DNA of 32,722 nt from Euryarchaeota archaeon RBG_19FT_COMBO_69_17 (GCA_001800825.1 MGWD01000047.1:7600-40321); one strand, 5' to 3'; positions 1-7,592 are shown, numbered from the stretch's first letter. The notes: generated by a model from the letters alone, not told the origin. Made by a program: numbers and translations.

Positions 1-1
1 G

Positions 2-442
2 ACCGGCCCGGCGGGTCCGGGCACCCTCATGAACAGCACGATGAGCGCTCCGTGGTTCACGGGCGACCTCCCGATCGTCGGTTGCACGAACATCCACTCC
101 CTGGACCTCACGGTCCCGTCCGCCGGGACGATCGTGATGACGTCGACGGTCCACCTCTGGGTGGACCACACCGCGGGAGTGACGGACTCATGGTCCTTCC
201 ACACGACGGACAGCCCGACGGATTGCAGTGCCTCGACGACGGACCGCGTCCGGTACACCGCCGAGATCCCGAGTTCGTGGCCCTCGGACAGCCTGATCAA
301 CCAAGCGGGCACCGTCGTGAACGCGTTCCCCGTCGCGGCCGGCACCCACACATTCTACCTGAACGTGGACATGTGGAGCGGCCAGAGCGTGGACGACCGG
401 GTCTCCGAGGCGTCCACGGTCCTCGTGTTCTACCCGTCGTGA
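2..442 (+). CDS. C-terminal part of a probable secreted protein (5' end outside window)
   Basis: The frame is open to the window edge, so the true start lies upstream; the internal ATG at 29 is not needed. The visible 146 residues start with a Gly/Pro-rich stretch (TGPAGPG), which recalls the collagen-like linker of some cell-surface and tail-fibre proteins. A Ser/Thr-rich, beta-strand-like domain follows, with two Cys (in IVGCTN and PTDCSAS) that could form a disulfide. There is no membrane anchor at the C-terminus. It ends 29 bp from the convergent folD stop. The family is not recognised with certainty; secretion is inferred from composition only. Confidence 0.6.
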   Translation, partial: TGPAGPGTLMNSTMSAPWFTGDLPIVGCTNIHSLDLTVPSAGTIVMTSTVHLWVDHTAGVTDSWSFHTTDSPTDCSASTTDRVRYTAEIPSSWPSDSLINQAGTVVNAFPVAAGTHTFYLNVDMWSGQSVDDRVSEASTVLVFYPS

Positions 443-471
443 GGCGAGCGATCTTTCAGGCAGGCCCGGGG

Positions 472-1365
472 TCACGTCCGCGGGACGCCCTCGGCGGATT
501 CCGCGGCCTGCACCGTATTCGACAGGAGCATCGCGATCGTCATCGGGCCCACGCCGCCCGGGACCGGGGTGATCGCCCGGGCCTTCGCCTTCACGGGCTC
601 GAAGTCGACGTCCCCGACGGTCCGGTACCCCTGCTTCATCGTCGGGTCCGGCACGCGGCTCGTGCCCACGTCGATCACGACGGCTCCGTCGCGGACCATG
701 TCCGCCGTGATCGTCCGGGGCGACCCCATCGCGGACACGAGGATGTCCGCGCGGCGAGTGTGGGCCGCGAGGTCGCGCGTCCCGCTGTGGGCCACGGTGA
801 CCGTCGCGTTCGCGCCTCGGGCCTTCTGGACGAGGAGGGCCGCGAGGGGCTTCCCGACGATGTTGCTCCGTCCCACGATCACGACGTCCTTCCCGCCCGG
901 GTCGTTCCCGCTCCGGAGGAGGAGCTCGACGACCCCCGCGGGGGTCGCAGGGGCGAACCGTGGCGTTCCGATGAGCACGAGACCGACGTTCTCGGGGTGG
1001 AAGCAGTCCACGTCCTTCCTCGGGTCCACGGCGGCCACGACGTCGGCCACGGGCATCTGGGGCGGGAGGGGCTGCTGGACGAGGATCCCGTGGACCTTCG
1101 GGTCCGCATTGAGCTTCCCGATCTCCTCCCGGAGGCGGGGCCAGGAGATGTCCGCGGGGAGGGTGATCGTCCAGTGGGCCAGGCCCATCTCCTCGCACGC
1201 CTTTCCCTTCATGCGGACGTAGAGCTGGGACGCGGGGTTGTCGCCCACGAGGACCGCGGTGAGGCCGTGGACGGTCCCGCGGGCGGCGAGCCGTTCGACC
1301 CGGATGCGGACCTCCGCGCGGATCCCGTCCGCGATCCTCTTCCCGTCGATGATCGATGCGCCCAT
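472..1365 (-). CDS. folD: Bifunctional methylenetetrahydrofolate dehydrogenase / methenyl-THF cyclohydrolase FolD
   Basis: FolD interconverts 5,10-methylene- and 10-formyl-tetrahydrofolate in the cytosol with NAD(P), supplying formyl groups to PurN and PurH encoded nearby. The 297-residue length is normal. Visible motifs: LYVRMKGKACEE with catalytic Lys53, LVQQPLP around Gln98, KDVDCFHPENVG with Asp120, the Rossmann signature IVGRSNIVGKPLAALL (about 164-178), and the C-terminal TPVPGGVGPMTIAML (266-280). The ATG at 1365 is chosen because homologues begin with this strand and a TATA-like element lies about 30-40 nt upstream. The longer open frame to 1758 runs antisense into the next gene and is not used. 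Confidence 0.95.
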   Translation of the reverse strand: MGASIIDGKRIADGIRAEVRIRVERLAARGTVHGLTAVLVGDNPASQLYVRMKGKACEEMGLAHWTITLPADISWPRLREEIGKLNADPKVHGILVQQPLPPQMPVADVVAAVDPRKDVDCFHPENVGLVLIGTPRFAPATPAGVVELLLRSGNDPGGKDVVIVGRSNIVGKPLAALLVQKARGANATVTVAHSGTRDLAAHTRRADILVSAMGSPRTITADMVRDGAVVIDVGTSRVPDPTMKQGYRTVGDVDFEPVKAKARAITPVPGGVGPMTIAMLLSNTVQAAESAEGVPRT

Positions 1366-1395
1366 GCCCCGCCCCGCCGCGGTATCGGGCGGACC

Positions 1396-1407
1396 GGTAA
1401 AAGGTTT
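1396..1407 (-). promoter_or_regulatory. TATA-like promoter of folD
   Basis: On the minus strand the sequence AAACCTTTTACC lies about 30-40 nt before the folD ATG, fitting a leaderless or near-leaderless archaeal transcript. No Shine-Dalgarno sequence is evident before the ATG. Confidence 0.5.
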
Positions 1408-1504
1408 CAGCCCTCTCCGTTCGGGCGGTGACCATCGGGCGCAGCGCCCCGCCCCGGTGTACCTTTCTGGCGTCGGAGGGCCCCGGGGGTCGTTATCATC
1501 GGAG

Positions 1505-1517
1505 AAAACACTTAAGT
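1505..1517 (+). promoter_or_regulatory. TATA-like promoter of the two-winged-helix regulator
   Basis: AAAACACTTAAGT is centred about 31 nt before the ATG at 1544. It is an A/T-rich island in very G+C-rich surroundings, which supports a start at 1544 rather than at upstream in-frame codons. Confidence 0.55.
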
Positions 1518-1543
1518 CAGGACGGGGCTTTCCGGAGTCGGGA

Positions 1544-2056
1544 ATGCACTCCGACGATTGGTCTCGTTCCTTGACGGAACGACAGCGTGAGGTCCTCTCC
1601 ATCGTCGTGGAGAACAAGGTGTACCGGAACCGGGACTCGCGGATCCCGGAGCTCGCGGCCCAGATGGGCATCGCCCCGTCCGCCGTGGCGAAGCACCTCC
1701 TCGAGATCGAGAAGAACGCGCTCCTCCTGGTGACCGTGAGCCCCTCGGAGCAGGGCAAGCGGGTCTACGAGCGGCTCCAGCTCGAGCCGAGGCCCGCGCG
1801 GCGGCAGACGGCCGAGGCCCTCGATCCGCCGAAGATCGGGATCCTCCGGTTCCTCCGGGACCGGCCCGACGCGAGCGCGAACGAGATCGCGGAGGAGCTC
1901 CGGCTCTCGGAGTACACGGCCCTCAACTCCCTGCGGGTCCTCGCCACGATCTCCCTCGTCTCGAAGCAAAGGGGCCCCGCCCTTCGCCGCGGCGTGCCCC
2001 CGTACGTGTACCGGCTGACGGCCCACGGCCTCGACGTCACCCATCGGTTCGCCTGA
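1544..2056 (+). CDS. Transcriptional regulator with two winged-helix domains
   Basis: A 170-residue cytosolic protein with two helix-turn-helix units. The first (about residues 10-60) includes ELAAQMGIAPSAVAKHLLEI; the second (about 95-165) includes ANEIAEELRLSEYTALNSLR and a C-terminal wing, VPPYVYRLTAHGLDV. This tandem layout is common among euryarchaeal MarR/ArsR-like regulators; the ligand is unknown. The start is set by the TATA element 31 nt upstream. The geranylgeranyl reductase gene follows after 16 nt with no separate TATA box, so the two are probably co-transcribed. A role in controlling lipid saturation is possible but is inference from position only. Confidence 0.8.
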   Translation: MHSDDWSRSLTERQREVLSIVVENKVYRNRDSRIPELAAQMGIAPSAVAKHLLEIEKNALLLVTVSPSEQGKRVYERLQLEPRPARRQTAEALDPPKIGILRFLRDRPDASANEIAEELRLSEYTALNSLRVLATISLVSKQRGPALRRGVPPYVYRLTAHGLDVTHRFA

Positions 2057-2072
2057 CGTCGGCGCAAGGGAC

Positions 2073-3254
2073 ATGTATCGAGGCACGCCTTCGAGGGGGC
2101 GCGTGCACGACGCGATCGTGGTCGGCGCGGGCCCCGCGGGCGGGATGGCTGCGCGCAGGATCGCCGCCGCGGGGTTCCGGACCCTGGTCCTCGAGAAGAA
2201 GCGGGTCGTGGGGGAGCCCGTCCAGTGCGCGGAGGGCGTGAGCCACTTCGGCCTCGTCTCGAACGGCCTGCGACCCTCCGACGAGTGGGTCGTACAGGGA
2301 GTCCGGGGCGCCCGCTGCTTCCTCCCGGGCGGGAGCTCGTTCACGATCACGGACCTCCCCGGCTACTCGATTGACCGCGCCCGGTTCGATCGCTGGATCG
2401 TCCAGGGGGCCGTGGACACGGGGGCGGACCTCCGGACGGGGACCCGGGTCACGGGCCTCGCCCGCACGGATCGCGGATGGCGGGTCCGGGCGGACGGAGA
2501 GTCCTTCGACGCCCGCGTCGTCATCGGGGCGGACGGGCCCACGAGCCTCCTGGGCCGGATCGCGGGATGCGTGACGTCCACGGACCTGATCCGCGCGTAC
2601 GAGTATCGGTTCCCCAGGGGAGCGGTGGCCATCCCCGAGGAGGACCGGTTCCATCTCTTCGTGGCCCAGCGGTACGAGGGCGGCTACGCGTGGGTCTTCC
2701 CCCGGGGGGACGAGGTGAACGTAGGGGCCGGAGGTCACATCGACGCGTACGCGGCCACGATGGCCTTCTGCCGGGAGCGCGGGATCGATCCAGGACGGCG
2801 GATCGCGACGATCGCGGGGACGATCCCCTACCGCTTCGACGTCCGCGCGTACGCCCTCCCAGGGTTCGCGATTGCAGGGGACGCGGCGGGCGTCACGAAC
2901 CCCATGAACGGGGCGGGGATCCATCCGGGGCTGTTCACGGGCCGCCATGCGGGGGCTTGCGCCGCGGCGTCCCTGGCCGACGAGGACCCCGACGTGATGC
3001 TCGAGTACGACCGGATCGTCCGGGCGTCGCCCTTCGTCGACCCCGTCCTCCTGTGGGCCATCGAGCGGTTCCGTACATGGGACGACGGGCTCCTCGACTC
3101 CGTCGGAGCCGAGCTCGACGGGAGGAGCTGGCGGGACGTGGATCTCCCGCTCGCCCTGTCCGTCCTCCTCCGCAAACCGTGGCTCGTGCCCCGCTCCCGG
3201 TCGTTCCTGAGGATCCTCCGCGCCCTCGACCTCTGCGAGCGGTACGGATGGTAG
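2073..3254 (+). CDS. Geranylgeranyl reductase family FAD-dependent oxidoreductase
   Basis: Proteins of this family saturate the isoprenoid double bonds of archaeal membrane lipids (digeranylgeranylglycerophospholipid reductase) or related prenyl groups. The 393 residues show an N-terminal FAD-binding GAGPAGG (18-24), GEPVQCAEGVS typical of the family near residue 47, RVVIGADGPTSLLGRIAG, the substrate-pocket motif GGYAWVFPRGDEVNVGAGG, and the second FAD motif AGDAAGVTNPMNGAGIHPG. All fit a full-length enzyme. The GTG at 2103, ten codons downstream, would place the first strand at the N-terminus as in many homologues and is an alternative start. Exact lipid substrate cannot be read from sequence. 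Confidence 0.88.
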   Translation: MYRGTPSRGRVHDAIVVGAGPAGGMAARRIAAAGFRTLVLEKKRVVGEPVQCAEGVSHFGLVSNGLRPSDEWVVQGVRGARCFLPGGSSFTITDLPGYSIDRARFDRWIVQGAVDTGADLRTGTRVTGLARTDRGWRVRADGESFDARVVIGADGPTSLLGRIAGCVTSTDLIRAYEYRFPRGAVAIPEEDRFHLFVAQRYEGGYAWVFPRGDEVNVGAGGHIDAYAATMAFCRERGIDPGRRIATIAGTIPYRFDVRAYALPGFAIAGDAAGVTNPMNGAGIHPGLFTGRHAGACAAASLADEDPDVMLEYDRIVRASPFVDPVLLWAIERFRTWDDGLLDSVGAELDGRSWRDVDLPLALSVLLRKPWLVPRSRSFLRILRALDLCERYGW

Positions 3255-3279
3255 GCCGCGACACGGGGCCGCCAACAAA

Positions 3280-3290
3280 GGCTAAATAGA
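3280..3290 (+). promoter_or_regulatory. TATA-like promoter of the metF-like gene
   Basis: GGCTAAATAGA is centred about 28 nt before the ATG at 3314, so a leaderless transcript is expected. Confidence 0.6.
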
Positions 3291-3313
3291 ATCGGACGGC
3301 ATCGGGACCGGGA

Positions 3314-4273
3314 ATGGCGGAACAGGTGGGGACCCGCCAGCTCCGCGTGGGGAGTCGTCTCGAGTGGGTCCTCGCGAGCGGCGCGTTCGCCGTGACGGCG
3401 GAGATCGCGCCGCCCGCCTCCGCCTCGCCCGAGGACGTCCGCCGCGCGGCGGCCCTGTTCCGGGGCCACGTGGACGCGTGCAACGTGACGGACAGCCAGC
3501 GGGCCCAGGTCAAGATGTCCGCCCTCGCCGCGTCGGCCCTCGCGGCCCAGGAGGGCGTCGAGCCGATCATGCAGATGGTCCTCCGGGACCGGAACCGGAT
3601 CGCCCTCCAGGCGGACCTCCTCGGGGCCGCGGCCCTCGGCATCCGCAACGTCCTGTGCCTCCGGGGAGACGACCCCCAGGTGGGGAACGAGCGGGACGCT
3701 GCCCCCGTCTACGACCTTACGACGGAGGAGATGATTTCGACGTTCCGGCGGCTCCGCGACGGGGGCCTGCTGAGGGGCGGGGACAAGGTCGAGGCCCCGC
3801 CGAAGATCCTCATCGGCGCGGCCGCGAATCCGTTCGGCGGCTCCCTCGAGGAGAGTTTTGCAAACCTCCGGGGGAAGGTGACCGCGGGGGCCGACTTCAT
3901 CCAGACCCAGGCGATCTACGACGTCGACGCGTTCGAGGAGTGGATGCGGCTCGTGCGGAAGGAGTGGCTTCACGAGCGGGTCTACATCCTCCCCGGGGTG
4001 ATCCCCCTACGGTCCCCCAAGATGGCGAAGTTCATGGCGGAGAAGGTCCCCGGGGTCGTGATCCCGAAGGACATCCTCGAGCGGATGCACTCCGCCCCGG
4101 ACCCGAAGCAGGAGGGCGCGAGCATCGCCCTCCGCACGATCAAGGCGCTCCGCAAGGTCGAGGGCGTCGCGGGGGTCCACATCATGGCCGTGAACTGGGA
4201 GGAGATCGTCCCCGCGCTCGTGCGGGACGCGGGCCTCCATCCGAGGCCCGAGGTCCCCACCCCTCCCCCCTGA
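3314..4273 (+). CDS. Methylenetetrahydrofolate reductase-like protein (MetF family)
   Basis: A 319-residue TIM-barrel protein of the MTHFR family, which reduces methylene-tetrahydrofolate to methyl-tetrahydrofolate with FAD. Supporting sequence: VTAEIAPP with the conserved acidic residue at position 30 (equivalent to the catalytic Glu of MetF), NVTDSQRAQVKMS, IMQMVLRDRNR (about 85-95), NVLCLRGDDPQVG (about 112-124), ILIGAAANPFGGS and DFIQTQAIYDVDAFEEWM. Together with FolD it suggests tetrahydrofolate-linked C1 flow to methionine. Some family members act on methanopterin or only bind flavin, so the substrate is uncertain. Transcribed alone from its own TATA box. Confidence 0.85.
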   Translation: MAEQVGTRQLRVGSRLEWVLASGAFAVTAEIAPPASASPEDVRRAAALFRGHVDACNVTDSQRAQVKMSALAASALAAQEGVEPIMQMVLRDRNRIALQADLLGAAALGIRNVLCLRGDDPQVGNERDAAPVYDLTTEEMISTFRRLRDGGLLRGGDKVEAPPKILIGAAANPFGGSLEESFANLRGKVTAGADFIQTQAIYDVDAFEEWMRLVRKEWLHERVYILPGVIPLRSPKMAKFMAEKVPGVVIPKDILERMHSAPDPKQEGASIALRTIKALRKVEGVAGVHIMAVNWEEIVPALVRDAGLHPRPEVPTPPP

Positions 4274-4307
4274 CCCGCCCTCCGTCTCCCTTCAAGCTTC
4301 CGATGAA

Positions 4308-4316
4308 CCTTTAATT
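4308..4316 (+). promoter_or_regulatory. TATA-like promoter of purH-purN
   Basis: CCTTTAATT is centred about 35 nt before the purH ATG at 4347. It is the only A/T-rich patch in the 73-bp gap after the metF-like gene. Confidence 0.55.
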
Positions 4317-4346
4317 GGGAGCCCACCATTCCGCCTCGGCAATCAG

Positions 4347-5879
4347 ATGGGATACCCTCGCCGCGCCCTCCTGAGCGTCTCGGACAAGGAGGGGCTCGTG
4401 GAGTTCGCGCGGGGGCTCCGGGACCTCGGATTCGACCTCATCGCGACGGAGGGCACCGTGCGGCTCCTCGGGGGCGCCGGGGTGCGCGCGACGAGCGTGT
4501 CCGACTACACGGGCGTCCCGGAGGTCCTGGGCGGGCGGGTCAAGACCCTCCATCCGAAGATCTTCGCCGGCATCCTCGCGCCGCGCGGGGACGAACCGGA
4601 CCTCGCCGAGATGGGGGCGGGCCCGGTCGAGCTCGTCGCCGCGAACCTGTACCCGTTCGAGGCCGTCGTCGCGAAACCGCGGGTGGACCCCGCGGAGGCG
4701 ATCGAGAACATCGACATCGGCGGCGTGACCCTCATCCGGGCCGCGGCAAAGAACGCGCATCGGGTCGCCGTCGTCGTGAGGCCCTCCCGATACCATCAGG
4801 TCCTCGATGCCCTGAAGGCCGTGGGGACCGTCCCGCCCGAGCTCCGCGACGAGCTCGCGATGGAGGCGTTCGAGTACACGTCCGGGTACGACGCGGCGAT
4901 CTATAACTACCTCTGGAAGAAGGCGGGGCGCGCCCTGCCTCCCGCCCTCCGCCTCGCGTACACGAGGGCCGCCGACCTCCGTTACGGGGAGAATCCGTAC
5001 CAGAAGGCGGCGTTCTACCGGGACCCCGCGGCCCCCGTGCCGAGCATCGCGCGGCTCGAGACCCTCCACGGGAAGGAACTCAGCTACAACAACCTCGTCG
5101 ACCTCGAGGCGGCCCTCCGCGTGGCCTCCGAGTTCTCGGAGCCCGCAGGGGTCGTCATCAAGCACACGAACCCCTCCGGGGTCGCCGTGCGAGCGGACCT
5201 CGCGGAGGCCTACACCGCGGCCCACGCCGCGGACGTGAAGGCGGCCTACGGATGCGTCGTGGGCCTCAACCGAACGGTGGACCGGGCGACGGTCCGCGCG
5301 ATGAAGGGGCACTTCGTCGAGGCGATCGTCGCGCCCGACTTCGCGCCGGACGCCCTCGAGGCGCTCCGGAAGCGGAAGAACCTGCGGCTCGTCCGGACGG
5401 GCGCGCCGTTCCGCCCCCAGGAGGAACTTGAGATGACGAAGGTCTCCGGCGGGATGCTCGTCCAGAGCCCGACGTATCCGGAGTTCCGCGCGGACATGTT
5501 CCGCGTCGTCACGAAGAAGGCGCCGACGGCGGGCCAGATCGACGACATGATCTTCGGGATGCGCGTGTCCAAGTTCGTGAAGTCGAACAGCATCGTCCTC
5601 GTGAAGGACCGAACGACCGTGGGAATGGGGGCGGGCCAGATGAGCCGCGTGGACAGCGTGATGCTCGCGCGGGTCAAGGCGGGGGACCGGGCGAGGGGGT
5701 CCGTCCTCGTGAGCGACGCGTTCTTCCCGTTCCGGGACGGGGTCGACGAGGCGGCCCGGGGAGGGGTGTCCGCGATCGCCCAGCCCGGCGGCTCGATCCG
5801 CGACGCGGAGGTCATCGAGGCGTGCGACGAGCAGGGGATCGCGATGGCCTTCAACAAGGTGAGGCTCTTCCGGCACTGA
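4347..5879 (+). CDS. purH: Bifunctional AICAR formyltransferase / IMP cyclohydrolase PurH
   Basis: Catalyses the last two steps of IMP synthesis: formylation of AICAR by 10-formyl-THF, then ring closure. Both domains are present in 510 residues. The N-terminal IMP cyclohydrolase part (about 1-195) has LLSVSDKEGL, VKTLHPKIFAGIL (65-77) and ENIDIGGVTLIRAAAKN (120-136). The C-terminal formyltransferase part has LRYGENPYQ (211-219), LSYNNLVDLEAA, KHTNPSGVAV with Lys272-His273 as catalytic pair, and PGGSIRD near the end. Many archaea instead use PurP and PurO, so a full bacterial-style PurH next to purN is a useful marker. purN follows after 8 nt, an operon. Confidence 0.96.
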   Translation: MGYPRRALLSVSDKEGLVEFARGLRDLGFDLIATEGTVRLLGGAGVRATSVSDYTGVPEVLGGRVKTLHPKIFAGILAPRGDEPDLAEMGAGPVELVAANLYPFEAVVAKPRVDPAEAIENIDIGGVTLIRAAAKNAHRVAVVVRPSRYHQVLDALKAVGTVPPELRDELAMEAFEYTSGYDAAIYNYLWKKAGRALPPALRLAYTRAADLRYGENPYQKAAFYRDPAAPVPSIARLETLHGKELSYNNLVDLEAALRVASEFSEPAGVVIKHTNPSGVAVRADLAEAYTAAHAADVKAAYGCVVGLNRTVDRATVRAMKGHFVEAIVAPDFAPDALEALRKRKNLRLVRTGAPFRPQEELEMTKVSGGMLVQSPTYPEFRADMFRVVTKKAPTAGQIDDMIFGMRVSKFVKSNSIVLVKDRTTVGMGAGQMSRVDSVMLARVKAGDRARGSVLVSDAFFPFRDGVDEAARGGVSAIAQPGGSIRDAEVIEACDEQGIAMAFNKVRLFRH

Positions 5880-5887
5880 GGGGGACG

Positions 5888-6529
5888 ATGGCGAGGATCC
5901 GGGTCGGCGTCCTGGCGTCGGGCCGCGGGACGGACTTCCAGAGCCTCGTCGACGCGCGGGACCGTGGGGACCTCGATGTCGAGCTCGCGGTCCTCGTGTG
6001 CAACGTCCCCGGGGCGCCCGTGACCGAGCGCGCCCGGACGGCCGGCGTCCCCGTGGCCGTGGTCGACCACCGGCCGTTCAAGGGAGACCGGGAAGGGTTC
6101 GAGCGGGAGGTCGCGAAGGTCCTCAAGGGGCGTCGCGTGGACCTCGTGGTCTTCGCGGGCTTCATGCGGATCGTCTCCCCCTATTTCGTGAGGGAGTTCC
6201 CGCTGCGGGTCATCAACATCCATCCCTCCCTCCTCCCCGCGTTCCCGGGGACCCATGCCCAGGCGGACGCGCTCGCGTTCGGCGCGAAGGTCTCGGGATG
6301 CACGATCCACTTCGTCGACGCCTCCGTGGACGGCGGGCCCATCATCCTCCAGAAGGCGGTCCCCGTCCTCGACGACGACACCCCGGAGACCCTCGCGGCG
6401 CGGATTCTCGAGCAGGAGCATGTGTTCCTGCCCCTCGCGGTCCGGCTGTTCGCGGAGGGGCGGCTCAAGGTCGAGGGACGGCGCGTCCGGATCGATGGGT
6501 CCGGCATGGACGTCCCGAGGCCCGCGTGA
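5888..6529 (+). CDS. purN: Phosphoribosylglycinamide formyltransferase PurN
   Basis: Transfers the formyl group of 10-formyl-THF to GAR in purine synthesis. The 213 residues match the usual length. Catalytic triad Asn110, His112 and Asp144 are seen in VINIHPSLLPAFPG and HFVDASVDGGPII; the phosphate-binding ASGRGTDFQSL is at 10-20. The ATG at 5888 lies 8 nt after the purH stop and starts the first strand directly, so the longer in-frame extension to 5822 inside purH is rejected. It is co-transcribed with purH. Confidence 0.95.
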   Translation: MARIRVGVLASGRGTDFQSLVDARDRGDLDVELAVLVCNVPGAPVTERARTAGVPVAVVDHRPFKGDREGFEREVAKVLKGRRVDLVVFAGFMRIVSPYFVREFPLRVINIHPSLLPAFPGTHAQADALAFGAKVSGCTIHFVDASVDGGPIILQKAVPVLDDDTPETLAARILEQEHVFLPLAVRLFAEGRLKVEGRRVRIDGSGMDVPRPA

Positions 6530-6600
6530 GAGGCGTCCCCACGCAAGGGGGCGTCCCCGAGGGGCGGGCGTCTCCCGAACGGCAGCACATCCCAGAAAAT

Positions 6601-6648
6601 AAAGGCCGTTCAGGAATCCCGAACGGCCTCGTTGTGGAGGGATGCTTG
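6601..6648 (+). repeat. Hairpin repeat, copy 1
   Basis: A stem AAGGCCGTTC / GAACGGCCT closes a 9-nt loop and is followed by the 18-base tail GTTGTGGAGGGATGCTTG. The stem and tail recur without change at 6796-6853. An A-rich patch (AGAAAATAAA) lies immediately before it. The tail contains GGAGG directly followed by GATG, which could be a ribosome-binding context, although the spacing is too short for a normal site. Confidence 0.75.
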
Positions 6649-6675
6649 TTTCAGCGGGAGTGAAATGGTCCGGAT

Positions 6676-6685
6676 TCTATAAAAG
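6676..6685 (+). promoter_or_regulatory. TATA-like box inside the intergenic segment
   Basis: TCTATAAAAG is among the best TATA-like sequences in the window. A start would fall near 6705, some 340 nt before the ATG of the GAF gene, so it would produce either a long leader or a separate small RNA containing repeat copy 2. Confidence 0.45.
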
Positions 6686-6795
6686 AGTTATTCGACCGCG
6701 CTCGAACACGTCCAAGGAGAACGGAACATTTCCCCGAGGTGGAATCGGGAAAGACAGAACATTTCGCGGACGCAGGACAGCGGCCTGAAAAAAGG

Positions 6796-6853
6796 AAAGG
6801 CCGTTCTCGCAAGAAGAAAGCCAGGGAACGGCCTCGTTGTGGAGGGATGCTTG
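6796..6853 (+). repeat. Hairpin repeat, copy 2
   Basis: Same 10-base left arm (AAAGGCCGTT) and same right arm plus tail (from GAACGGCC through GATGCTTG, 28 identical bases) as copy 1, but with a longer, unrelated, purine-rich loop of about 20 nt. Conservation of both stem arms and of the tail, with a divergent loop, suggests that structure and tail matter. Confidence 0.75.
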
Positions 6854-7045
6854 CGCGACTGACTACGATGCGGTGATATTTCAATGTTCGGCCAAGGGTG
6901 TTCAACCGGGCTTCAGGAGCTCCGGCCGGCCGCTCGAAATCCCCGTCCGTCGACGCGGGGCGAGGAACTCGCAAGCCTTATGGCGGGCGGGTCGTTCAAC
7001 GGCCCGGGGTCGTCTGTGAAGGGCGTCGGGAAGTTCGGCGAGGTC

Positions 7046-7513
7046 ATGGCCGGGGAGAAGGGGAAGGTCAGCTACGACGACGTCATGGCGAGGCTCGGCA
7101 AGATCATCCGCTCCGGGAGCGCGCGGAAGGCAATCACGGACTTCGTCTGCCGGGAGCTGCGGAAGATCCCCCACTACGCGTGGGTCGGCATCTACGACGT
7201 CCAGGGGGGCGAGCTCGTCCTTGCGTCCTGGTCGGGACCGTCGGCGACCCAGCACACACGGATTCCCCTCGGCCAGGGAATCTGCGGGGCCGCGGTCACA
7301 GAGCGTGCGACGGTCGTCGTACCCGACGTCGCGAAGGACCCCCGGTACCTCCAGTGCTTCCTGAACACCCGGTCCGAGATCGTCGTGCCGATCTTCCGTG
7401 ACGGTCAGCCGATCGCGGAGATCGACATCGATGCCGAGACGGAGGGCGCCTTCGGTCCCACGGACCAGAGGTTTCTGGAGTCCGTCGCGGAGGAGCTCGG
7501 GGTCATTCTCTGA
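7046..7513 (+). CDS. GAF-domain protein resembling free methionine-(R)-sulfoxide reductase
   Basis: A 155-residue single-GAF protein. Free methionine-R-sulfoxide reductase (fRMsr, E. coli YebR) uses GAF-domain cysteines to reduce free Met-R-O. Here GQGICGAAV carries Cys80 and YLQCFLNTRSEIVVPI carries Cys104, at the positions of the resolving and catalytic Cys of fRMsr; Glu111 and the DIDAE acids (127, 129) match the substrate-binding acids. The third, non-essential fRMsr Cys is absent. Start is uncertain: ATG 7046 gives the usual domain length, but GTG 7016 and ATG 6980 are in frame, and a weak TATA-like CCTTATG at 6976-6982 would suit GTG 7016. Oxidative-damage repair is inferred from the retained residues. 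Confidence 0.75.
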   Translation: MAGEKGKVSYDDVMARLGKIIRSGSARKAITDFVCRELRKIPHYAWVGIYDVQGGELVLASWSGPSATQHTRIPLGQGICGAAVTERATVVVPDVAKDPRYLQCFLNTRSEIVVPIFRDGQPIAEIDIDAETEGAFGPTDQRFLESVAEELGVIL

Positions 7514-7577
7514 AACCGGAATATCGGAGGATCTTGCGAAGGCCTCTTATCCCCCGACGGCCTACTACGTCCTAATC

Positions 7578-7586
7578 GGAGGAGGT
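7578..7586 (+). promoter_or_regulatory. Shine-Dalgarno sequence before GTG start
   Basis: GGAGGAGGT lies 6 nt before the GTG at 7593, complementary to the archaeal 16S 3' end. It decides the start of the next gene and shows that leadered translation also operates in this genome. Confidence 0.6.
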
Positions 7587-7592
7587 AGACCC

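Larger units (their letters stand above)
6530..7045 (+). other. Gene-poor intergenic segment with repeats and a strong TATA box
   Basis: About 500 bp between purN and the GAF gene without a convincing conserved gene. It is less G+C-rich than its surroundings and holds two copies of a hairpin repeat, a good TATA-like box at 6676-6685 and short open frames only. An RNA gene, a regulatory leader or decayed sequence are all possible. Confidence 0.6.

Noticed and set aside
52-1431. Plus-strand 459-codon frame opposite folD
   Set aside because: Antisense to a well-supported folD and of biased composition.
5155-5185. PurH KHTNPSG with Ser where Cys is common, suspected inactive
   Set aside because: Catalytic Lys272 and His273 remain, and Ser at this position is a plausible natural variant.
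6651-6974. Minus-strand 107-codon frame in the gene-poor segment
   Set aside because: Crosses repeat copy 2 and the TATA box, has no homologous features, and a duplicated KCSV only reflects a short DNA repeat (GAACATTTC).
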